From: Glandiceps talaboti
Taxonomy: Eukaryota; Hemichordata; Enteropneusta; Spengelidae
Assembly: GCF_964340395.1 (NCBI RefSeq)
Contig: NC_135565.1
Coordinates: 2,068,501 to 2,132,500 of the forward strand
Length of the DNA: 64,000 bases
Direction of reading: 5' to 3'
Made by a program: the position numbers and the translations under genes. The notes under the pieces are model-generated. The model searched no databases, was not told the DNA's origin, and saw only the letters and a list, made by a program, of their open reading frames with translations. Below are positions 25,201 to 36,000 of the stretch, in pieces (the stretch's first letter is position 1; each line of letters begins with the position of its first letter).

Positions 25201-27931
25201 ATAATTTGTTGGCCAATCAAAGTAATTTAAATAGGAAAGTGACTTGGGGCATAATTTGTTGGCCAATCAAAGTAATTCAAATAGGAAAGTGACTTGGGGC
25301 ATAATTTGTTGGCCAATCAAAGTAATTCAAATAGGAAAGTGACTTGGGGCATAATTTGTTGGCCAATCAAAGTAATTCAAATAGGAAAGTGACTTGGGGC
25401 ATAACTTGTTGGCCTATCAAAGTAATTCAAATAGGAAAGTGACTTGGGGCATAATTTGTTGGCCAATCAAAGTAATTCAAATAGGAAAGTGACTTGGGGC
25501 ATAACTTGTTGGCCTATCAAAGTAATTCAAATAGGAAAGTGACTTGGGGCATAATTTGTTGGCCAATCAAAGTAATTCCAATAGGAAAGTGACTTGGGGC
25601 ATAACTTGTTGGCCTATCAAAGTAATTTAAATAGGAAAGTGACTTGGGGCATAATTTGTTGGCCTATCAAAGTAATTCAAATAGGAAAGTGACTTGGGGC
25701 ATAATTTGTTGGCCAATCAAAGTAATTCAAATAGGAAAGTGACTTGGGGCATAATTTGTTGGCCTATCAAAGTAATTCAAATAGGAAAGTGACTTGGGGC
25801 ATAATTTGTTGGCCAATCAAAGTAATTCAAATAGGAAAGTGACTTGGGGCATAATTTGTTGGCCAATCAAAGTAATTGAAATAGGAAAGTGACTTGGGGC
25901 ATAATTTGTTGGCCAATCAAAGTAATTCAAATAGGAAAGTGACTTGGGGCATAATTTGTTGGCCAATCAAAGTAATTCAAATAGGAAAGTGACTTGGGGC
26001 ATAATTTGTTGGCCAATCAAAGTAATTCAAATAGGAAAGTGACTTGGGGCATAATTTGTTGGCCAATCAAAGTAATTCAAATAGGAAAGTGACTTGGGGC
26101 ATAATTTGTTGGCCAATCAAAGTAATTCAAATAGGAAAGTGACTTGGGGCATAATTTGTTGGCCAATCAAAGTAATTCAAATAGGAAAGTGACTTGGGGC
26201 ATAATTTGTTGGCCAATCAAAGTAATTCAAATAGGAAAGTGACTTGGGGCATAATTTGTTGGCCAATCAAAGTAATTCAAATAGGAAAGTGACTTGGGGC
26301 ATAATTTGTTGGCCAATCAAAGTAATTCAAATAGGAAAGTGACTTGGGGCATAATTTGTTGGCCAATCAAAGTAATTCAAATAGGAAAGTGACTTGGGGC
26401 ATAATTTGTTGGCCAATCAAAGTAATTCAAATAGGAAAGTGACTTGGGGCATAATTTGTTGGCCAATCAAAGTAATTCAAATAGGAAAGTGACTTGGGGC
26501 ATAATTTGTTGGCCAATCAAAGTAATTCAAATAGGAAAGTGACTTGGGGCATAATTTGTTGGCCAATCAAAGTAATTCAAATAGGAAAGTGACTTGGGGC
26601 ATAATTTGTTGGCCAATCAAAGTAATTCAAATAGGAAAGTGACTTGGGGCATAACTTGTTGGCCTATCAAAGTAATTCAAATAGGAAAGTGACTTGGGGC
26701 ATAATTTGTTGGCCAATCAAAGTAATTCAAATAGGAAAGTGACTTGGGGCATAATTTGTTGGCCAATCAAAGTAATTCAAATAGGAAAGTGACTTGGGGC
26801 ATAACTTGTTGGCCAATCAAAGTAATTCAAATAGGAAAGTGACTTGGGGCATAATTTGTTGGCCAATCAAAGTAATTCCAATAGGAAAGTGACTTGGGGC
26901 ATAATTTGTTGGCCAATCAAAGTAATTTAAATAGGAAAGTGACTTGGGGCATAATTTGTTGGCCAATCAAAGTAATTCAAATAGGAAAGTGACTTGGGGC
27001 ATAACTTGTTGGCCTATCAAAGTAATTCCAATAGGAAAGTGACTTGGGGCATAATTTGTTGGCCAATCAAAGTAATTCAAATAGGAAAGTGACTTGGGGC
27101 ATAATTTGTTGGCCAATCAAAGTAATTTAAATAGGAAAGTGGCTTGGGGCATAATTTGTTGGCCAATCAAAGTAATTCAAATAGGAAAGTGACTTGGGGC
27201 ATAACTTGTTGGCCTATCAAAGTAATTCCAATAGGAAAGTGACTTGGGGCATAATTTGTTGGCCAATCAAAGTAATTCAAATAGGAAAGTGACTTGGGGC
27301 ATAACTTGTTGGCCAATCAATGTAATTCCAATAGGAAAGTGACTTGGGGCATAATTTGTTGACCAATCAAAGTAATTCAAATAGGAAAGTGACTTGGGGC
27401 ATAATTTGTTGGCCAATCAAAGTAATTCAAATAGGAAAGTGACTTGGGGCATAATTTGTTGGCCAATCAAAGTAATTCAAATAGGAAAGTGACTTGGAGC
27501 ATAATTTGTTGGCCAATCAAAGTAATTCCAATAGGAAAGTGACTTGGGGCATAATTTGTTGGCCAATCAAAGTAATTCAAATAGGAAAGTGACTTGGGGT
27601 ATAATTTGTTAGCCAATCAAAGTAATTTAAATAGGAAAGTGACTTGGGGCATAATTTGTTAGCCAATCAAAGTAATTCAAATAGGAAAGTGACTTGGGGC
27701 ATAAGTTGTTGGCCAATCAAAGTAATTTAAATAGGAAAGTGACTTGGGGCATAATTTGTTGGCCAATCAAAGTAATTCCAATAGGAAAGTGACTTGGGGC
27801 ATAATTTGTTGGCCAATCAAAGTAATTCCAATAGGAAAGTGACTTGGGGCATAATTTGTTGGCCAATCAAAGTAATTCCAATAGGAAAGTGACTTGGGGC
27901 ATAATTTGTTGGCCAATCAAAGTAATTCAAA
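19224..27931 (+). repeat. 50-bp satellite, about 174 head-to-tail copies
   Basis: The unit is AATAGGAAAGTGACTTGGGG followed by CATAATTTGTTGGCCAATCA and AAGTAATTCA. The word GACTTGGGGC recurs at exact multiples of 50 from 19241 to 27891, so no net indel is visible in about 8.7 kb. Variation is limited to a few sites: ATAATTT/ATAACTT, GGCCAAT/GGCCTAT, and ATTCAA/ATTTAA/ATTCCA. CTT and CCTAT often occur together. All frames contain stops. It lies about 2 kb downstream of the SPT2 stop codon. Each standard unit contains GGCCAATCA (NF-Y-type CCAAT box) and TTCAAA. Confidence 0.99.
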
Positions 27932-28025
27932 TCACTCAAAATTCAATGTGTTTTGTACTTAACTTTTTAATATCATCTCAGAAATTTGGTTGTTCACCAT
28001 CTGGTGTTCTTGGAAATCAATATAT

Positions 28026-28240
28026 TAAGTTCGCAGTGTGTTAACAATTGCTTTATATGAAGTACCAGTATACTACATATTAAGTTCGCAGTGTGTTAAC
28101 AATTGCTTTATATGAAGTACCAGTATACTACATATTAAGTTCGCAGTGTGTTAACAATTGCTTTATATGAAGTACCAGTATACTACATATTAAGTTCGCA
28201 GTGTGTTAACAATTGCTTTATATGAAGTACCAGTATATTA
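28026..28240 (+). repeat. 55-bp tandem repeat, 4 copies
   Basis: The unit begins TAAGTTCGCAGTGTGTTAAC and ends CAGTATACTACATAT. The first three copies are essentially identical; the last diverges at its end. The following stretch 28241-28939 shows no feature I can support. Confidence 0.95.
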
Positions 28241-28939
28241 TATGTTTAGGTATAGTTGATAGGATCATTTGTTCTCTAATTCACAATACTGCATGTTGAC
28301 ACAACTGTTTCTTGTAGATTTAAATCAAACTGAGATTTCTTGAACAAAAGACATACCGGTAGTTCATAAAAACAAGTTAAATATTTAATCCTCAAGGCCC
28401 CTACTAAGGTTCCACAGTTTGTATTGTATCAAAGTTATAAGAATTCCCTGAACATTGACTTGTAAACCTGGTTGGACAATTATGGCTATCACTACTTTAA
28501 TTTGTGGCAGTCAATGTATATAAATAGAATCCATGAAATTGCACTTTAGTCCTCAGTTGACATCAACATACACTATAACTTTTAAACAGTATTTAGAATT
28601 CCCACTAATCCAAAAAATACCGCCAATGACATTTTAGCACAACTGTACAGTTTTTAAAAATATTTATCCATATGCTAGGTCCATACTAACAATAGGTGTT
28701 CATTTGCTGAATGCACCTCAGTTCAGTTGTGCTAACAAATCATTATGATAGGCAAATATCACTGGAAAATGATATTACTGCATATTTCCTCTTAAAATAA
28801 TTAAGTTTTTTTTCTAGATTATCACTATTTCTAGATTTCTAGACAATTTATGTATGACAAATCAATGTAGAATTATATTCGCTAAGGTTTCCTCCAAGTC
28901 ACCAATTGGCTCTCACGAGTATGAAGTCACTGATACAAC

Positions 28940-29398
28940 TAATATTGACTTCCACACTGTGTCAATTTAAGTTGTATGGCTAATATTGACTTCCACACTT
29001 TGTTAATTTAGGTTGTATGGCTAATATTGACTTCCACACTGTGTCAATTTAGGTTGTATGGCTAATATTGACTTCCACACTTTGTTAATTTAGGTTGTAT
29101 GGCTAATATTGACTTCCACACTGTGTCAATTTAAGTTGTATGGCTAATATTGACTTCCACACTTTGTCAATTTAGGTTGTATGGCTAATATTGACTTCCA
29201 CACTGTGTCAATTTAAGTTGTATGGCTAATATTGACTTCCACACTTTGTCAATTTAGGTTGTATGGCTAATATTGACTTCCACACTGTGTCAATTTAAGT
29301 TGTATGGCTAATATTGACTTCCACACTGTGTTAATTTAGGTTGTATGGCTAATATTGACTTCCACACTTTGTTAATTTAAGTTGTATGGCTAATATTA
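28940..29398 (+). repeat. 41-bp minisatellite, about 11 copies, partly alternating
   Basis: The unit is TAATATTGACTTCCACACTG followed by TGTCAATTTAAGTTGTATGGC. Two forms (ACTGTGTCAATTTAAG and ACTTTGTTAATTTAGG types) roughly alternate, giving an 82-bp higher-order unit. Confidence 0.95.
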
Positions 29399-29496
29399 CA
29401 ACAGAGCAAGCTTAATAAAATAGTCATTTTAGAATTTTATCTAATAGAAAATGTGCTATAATGTAAGGTTACCATATAGGTTATCCCTCTACAATC

Positions 29497-29945
29497 AAGG
29501 CCAATGGTTGAAGAGTTCAAGGCCAATGGTTGAAGAGTTCAAGGCCAATGGTTGAAGAGTTCACGGCCAATGGTTGAAGAGTTCAAGGCCAATGGTTGAA
29601 GAGTTCAATGTCAATGGTTGAAGAGTTCAAGGCCAATGGTTGGAGAGTTCACGGCCAATGGTTGGAGAGTTCAAGGCCAATGGTTGGAGAGTTCAAGGCC
29701 AATGGTTGGAGAGTTCAATGTCAATGGTTGAAGAGTTCAAGGCCAATGGTTGGAGAGTTCAAGGCCAATGGTTGGAGAGTTCAAGGCCAATGGTTGAAGA
29801 GTTCATGGCCAATGGTTGAAGAGTTCATGGCCAATGGTTGGAGAGTTCACGGCCAATGGTTGGAGAGTTCAAGGCCAATGGTTGAAGAGTTCAAGGCCAA
29901 TGGTTGAAGAGTTCATGGCCAATGGCTGAAGAGTTCATGGCCAAT
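29497..29945 (+). repeat. 22-bp minisatellite, about 20 copies
   Basis: The unit is CAAGGCCAATGGTTGAAGAG plus TT, with GGAGAG, CACGG and CATGG variants. It begins just beyond the SPT2 stop codon on the other strand. Each unit has GGCCAATGG (CCAAT box). The open frame of 22-residue repeats here is an artefact of the stop-free unit. Confidence 0.96.
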
Positions 29946-29976
29946 GTTCAAGAAGTCAGATTGTATATGTTGTATG

Positions 29977-30076
29977 TTAGTGTTTTCCTTTCTTTGCCTG
30001 TTTTTCAGCACGTCTTTTCAATTCTTCTTTTTCTTTTTTCATATCTTCCAAGTCTTCCATTATTCCAAGTCTTGTA
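29977..30076 (-). CDS. SPTY2D1: SPT2 terminal coding exon 6 (residues 507-539, TAA)
   Basis: The acceptor is TTTTGCAG. It encodes TRLGIMEDLEDMKKEKEELK and ends RRAEKQAKKGKH before TAA at 29979-29977. The E/K-rich helix is the usual SPT2 C-terminus. The 22-bp CCAAT-containing minisatellite starts about 30 bp after the stop, so it would lie in the 3' UTR. I found no clear AATAAA on this strand in the next few hundred bases. Confidence 0.88.
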
Positions 30077-33000
30077 CTGCAAAATGAAAGAATGAAATGA
30101 ATATTGTCATTTTAAGATGGTTAATAAAATATTGTCATTTTAAGATGGTTAATAAAATATTGTCATGTTAAGATGGTTAATAAAATATTGTCATGTTAAG
30201 ATGGTTAATAAAATATTGTCATGTTAAGATGGTTAATAAAATATTGTCATGTTAAGATGGTTAATAAAATATTGTCATTTTAAGATGGTTCATAAAATAT
30301 TGTCATTTTAAGATGGTTAATAAAATATTGTCATTTTAAGATGGTTAAAAAAATATTGTCATTTTAAGATGGTTAATAAAATATTGTCATTTTAAGATGG
30401 TTAATAAAATATTGTCATTTTACATGGTTAATAAAATATAATTTTTAGGTGGTCCATACTGCAAGTTTTGAACAATGCAAATTTATCAGAAAGAATTTAA
30501 TCAATTTGAATTTAAGTTTACTTTCCAGAATAAGACATCAACAACTGGGGTTTGGATAAAGAGAAACATAAGACAGTTTAGATGTCAATACTACACAGAA
30601 CTATGCACCAATGTATTCAGAATGACACCTTTGGGACGACGATCTCACAATGTCACACAAGTTCAATGAAAGAACTTAATTTGTTTAGGGAGGGGGTGCC
30701 TGATGTTTAATTTTTTGCACTTCTAACCAACACAAATTTAAAAAACTGTCATGCCTTCAATGATAACTTACAGGTTCTGTATTTACTACTGAGATGTTAC
30801 AGTTTACTGCTACTGTGGTTATACAATACTGAGTTTCTGTTAGTCTTTTAATGTGTTTACTGTGTTTTTACATTGTACCGATCATAGTGGTGTGACTGCT
30901 ACAACTTGTAGGCATTTTTTACTGATTTTAAGCATAAATTTGGTGATAATTTTTTGTTGTCCTGTCAAACAATGATATATAATTACACAAACTGATTTTT
31001 CTGAAGGTATTGAGGTGACGACTTCAGATATGTTTTACCCTTTCATTGCCGGGGTGGGGCCGACTATTGCGTCGTAATTGGATCAGTGAGCCGTTAATTA
31101 TTTTCGTTCAAATTTAATATGACTGAAAATAACATTTTCTGACAAATTTTCGCCAATTTTGACCATTTAGTCAGTATACAGAAGTTTTGTAAGAACATGA
31201 ATGTTGGTATTTTGAATTTTGTTTGTAATATAAATATTTTGTTTATTTGTGATATGTCAATAAATAAACAACCAGTGTTTGTTTTATTAAAATTTTGTTA
31301 CTTTAATCCATATTTCGGTTGTGTGTGTGATATTTGAATGTATGTATTTGCATCTATGATGTAGAAAATTTATTTTCCATTCATATGATACCTTATTTTT
31401 CAAAAATAAGCAACTCTAAGTATTTTTATATCAGTTTGATTACATAACACTCACTCTCACATTATGTTAGTGAGGGGGCTGGTGGAGAACAAACAATCCC
31501 ATGAGGCAAGTGGTGGTGAAAGGGCAAAACCCCCTCCCCATCCCTTAAATGAACAAAGTTTGTTCATTGAGCTTGTGTGATATTGTGTGATTATCCCTTA
31601 GTTACCTTCTGGCTTCCTCCTTGGCTATCTGTGAATATGAGGCCTCCATATTCCTCAAAGCATAGTCACTTTCATAACCATACCTGAAATCAAATAAGTG
31701 TTACATGAGTTACAAAGTTTTCATAGGTACATACACCCCAGGGACACACTGCAACATTCCTTGTTCTTTACCTGGTATGTCCTTTAACTTGCTTGCTACA
31801 GTGTAGCAATTAAAGGAAGACATGCTACATTTAGGGTTTCGTTCAGGAGGGTAACAATTCGCTATTTTCAGCAGTGAGTACAAAAATGACGAACGTTCAA
31901 ACTAGTCTCACACATCTGTGATCTATTTCAATAAGTTTTGTACGTACAGTATGGCCACAAAATACAAACGTACGTACAGTATGGCTACAAAATACAAATG
32001 TATGTACAGTATGGCCACAAAATATAAATGTACGTACAGTATGGCCACAAAATACAAATGTACGTACAGTATGGCCACAAAATACAAATGTATGTACAGT
32101 ATGGCCACAAAATACAAATGTATGTACAGTATGGCCACAAAATACAAATGTACGTGCAAAAGTTGAGGACTTGTTAGGATAGATTGCAATGGTATACATA
32201 ATACAATGTAGGTGACCAATAGTTGGGGACTTGTTAGGATAGATTGCAATGGTAGACATAATACAATGTAGGTGACCAATAGTTGAGGACTTGGTAGGAT
32301 AGATTGCAATGGTATACATAATACAATGTAGGGGACCAATAGTTGAGGACTTGGTAGGATAAATTGCAATGGTATACATAATACAATGTAGGGGACCAAT
32401 AGTTGGGGACTTGATAGGATAGATTGCAATGGTATACAAAATACAAATGTACGTGCAAAAGTTGAGGACTTGGTAGGATAGATTGCAATGGTATTATACA
32501 TAATACAATGTAGGTGACCAATAGTTGAGGACTTGGTAGGATAAATTGCAATGGTATACATAATACAATGTAGGTGACCAATAGTTGAGGACTTGATAGG
32601 ATAGATTGCAATGGTATACATAATACAATGTAGGTGACCAATAATTGGGGACTTGATAGGATAGATTGCAAGGGTATACATAATACAATGTAGGTGACCA
32701 ATAGTTGAGGACTTGGTAGGATAGATTGCAATGGTATACACAATACAATGTAGGTAACCAATAGTTGAGGACTTGGTAGGATAGATTGCAATGGTATACA
32801 CAATACAATGTAGGTAACCAATAGTTGAGGACTTGGTAGGATAGATTGCAATGGTATTCATAATACAATGTAGGTGACCAATAGTTGAGGACTTGGTAGG
32901 ATAGATTGCAATGGTATACACAATACAATGTAGGTGACCAATAGTTGAGGACTTGGTATGATAGATTGCAATGGTATACATAATACAATGTAGGTGAACA

Positions 33001-36000
33001 ATATACGAGGACTTGGTATGATAAATTGCAAAGGTATACATAATACAATGTAGGTGACCAATAGTTGAGGACTTGGTAGGATAGATTGCAATGGTATACA
33101 TACTACAATGTAGGTGACCAATAGTTGAGGACTTGGTAGGATAGATTGCAATGGTATACATAATACAATGTAAGTGACCAATACTTGAGGACTTGGTAGG
33201 ATAGATTGCAAAGGTATACATAATACAATGTAGGTGACCAATAGTTGAGGACTTGGTAGGATAGATTGCAATGGTATACATAATACAATGTAAGTGACCA
33301 ATACTTGAGGACTTGGTAGGATAGATTGCAAAGGTATACATAATACAATGTAGGTGACCAATAGTTGAGGACTTGATAGGAGAGATTGCAATGGTATACA
33401 TAATACAATGTAGGTGACCAATAGTTGAGGACTTTGTAGGATAGATTGCAATGGTATACATAATACAATGTACGTGACCAATAGTTGAGGACTTGGTAGG
33501 ATAGATTGCAATGGTATACATAATACAATGTAGGTGACCAATAGTTGAGGACTTGATAGGAGAGATTGCAATGGTATACATAATACAATGTAAGTGACCA
33601 ATAGTTGAGGACTTGGTAGGATAGATTGCAATGGTATACATAATACAATGTAGGCGACCAATAGATGAGGACTCAGTATGCAGGGCCTGCAAAATTATGG
33701 TAGCCTGATGCCTGAGGCTGGCTATTTTCTTCATGGATAAGTAAAAAAATAACCACAAGTGGTCTGCAGACCACTTGCCAAACAGATATTGTAATAAATA
33801 TTATGTGAAAACAAAAGTTTGTAGAACTATAAACGATGTTTGATTTCCGTGATAACAAATTGCTGACGTCAAGTTCTTTTGAATTCAAGATATTTTGTTA
33901 TATTTGTACTGTTCCCACTATCTACAAACTATCATTGTGTTGTTTTGGTGGAAATATTAATTGATTCCTGTCAATTAAAGGCGACACACTTTGAATTTTA
34001 CCATTTAATCGTCACAGAGAGATGCACATCTAAATTTATCACATGCATAAAGCAAGACTTTCCACCTAGTGTGAGTACATGCTGAATGAGCTTGATCGTA
34101 TTGCCATGAGTCTGTTCAAATTTGGTATCACATCGACGCGAAAGTCCAGCACAGATGAAAACGAAAGTGGAGAAAATCCTCCCAAAAGAACTAAAACTAG
34201 CAAAGAAACTACGGGAACACCGACAGAGCTAGAGACAAGTAAAGGAACTCTCTCGAAGGACCAGCGATACGACCATGAGAAACGTGTGTGAAAGTTTCAA
34301 CAACATTGGTTTACATTGTACAACATGGCTATTGGTGAAATCAGGGTTCGTACACTTAAAGGAATACAAAATTCCAGGACTTTCCAGGGGTTTTTCATCA
34401 GTTTTCCAGGGGTATTCATATTGATTTTGGCCATTTTCCAGGGGTGTTGACACCAAAGTATATTTTTTGAATGACATCTAATTGTCTGATGTGGACGAGA
34501 AGAAATTAACAACAGTTCCCATAATATGTGACAAAACATTTTAAAGACAATCGACACTACGCAAGATGTTGGTTTCAAAACCACGTTTGCACGCTAAGAT
34601 TAACGGAGAAACCTCTATCCTACCCCCTAAGTAGCCGTTTCGTCAAGCTGGTGCATTGATCGTGTAAGATTGAGTCGCAGCATTCGTCAGTCTAATTCAG
34701 ACATATCCAGAAAAATAAATTAAAAACTAAAGTTTGTCCTTGTTATTGTATGGTTTGATGTTACTACTAGATTTATAAGTCACCTAAAATAAAGTTTTTC
34801 TTTAAAATTTTGAATGAAAACGTCATTTACGTAACAAAATTTCAAGCTATGAATAACTGAATATGTTCATAGCTTGCGTCTCGATGTTTATGTACGGATG
34901 CCACGAGTTGCGGAACATCGCGATTTCTCAACTCAACTTGACCGTTGACGAATGTTACTGTACCGACGACAACATAATAAAGTAGTTTATTCTTTTAGAA
35001 CATGTAACACAAATACCTATTTATCGACGACATAAAAGTCACAACCGTACTTCCACAACCCGGAAATTCAACTGCACTTCCCTAGGCCTTAGCCCTAGTA
35101 TTGCCATGCCTGAGCTTGTAGTATGTCGACTTGTGCGCTGAACTTGTAACAATTTCTAATCATGGTTGATGATGCTTTGATACTCGCTACAATGTTATGA
35201 TAATCTTGTTACTGTTACCCCCGGCCGGGACTGTTACAATATCATGTCCCTGAAATGACGACTGGGAGATGGAGTAGCAATATACGCAAGATCGAAACAA
35301 ACACTGCGGCGCCCATTCAACTACGCATAGGCACGGTCTCAGGGGCAAAGTGTCTCGTGGAACGATCGTTTGACTGTCTGGGTTTAATCGGCGTGAATTT
35401 TGATTCACCACCGTGGCGAAAGCCTTTGAAAATATTTTCGCCATTTCACATTCACGAGATTCAGAATCATATGAATGGGTGGCTCGAGCACAGACATGAC
35501 GATCACAAGGTGCTATCACAAGGTGGTTGATTAGTTTTGACCCTGCTATCACAAGGTGGTTGATTAGTTTTGACCCTGCTATCACAAGGTGGTTGATGGT
35601 GACCCTGCTATCACAAGGTGGTTGATTTGTTTTGACCCTGCTATCACAAGGTGGTTGATTAGTTTTGACCCTTCTATCACAAGGTGGTTGATGGTGACCC
35701 TGCTATCACAAGGTGGTTGATTAGTTTTGACCCTGCTATCACAAGGTGGTTGATTAGTTTTGACCCTGCTATCACAAGGTGGTTGATGGTCACCCTGCTA
35801 TCACAAGGTGGTTGATTAGTTTTGACCCTGCTATCACAAGGTGGTTGATTAGTTTTGACCCTGCTATCACAAGGTGGTTGATTAGTTCTGACCCTGTTAT
35901 CACAAGGTGGTTGATGCTGACCCTGCTATCACAAGGTGGTTGATTAGTTCTGACCCTGTTATCCCATGGTGATTAGTTCTGAAGGGTCTAGACATGTTAG

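Noticed and set aside
19224-27931. CRISPR-like or centromeric array
   Set aside because: Repeats are contiguous with no unique spacers and the sequence is eukaryotic. A centromere role cannot be judged from one window lying beside active-type genes.
29596-29907. 103-codon frame of 22-residue repeats
   Set aside because: 22-bp stop-free unit; it lies just downstream of the SPT2 stop on the other strand.
31923-33758. 611-codon minus-strand frame and overlapping frames
   Set aside because: The 60-bp array lies inside SPT2 intron 4 and has no stops in several frames; no conserved motif.
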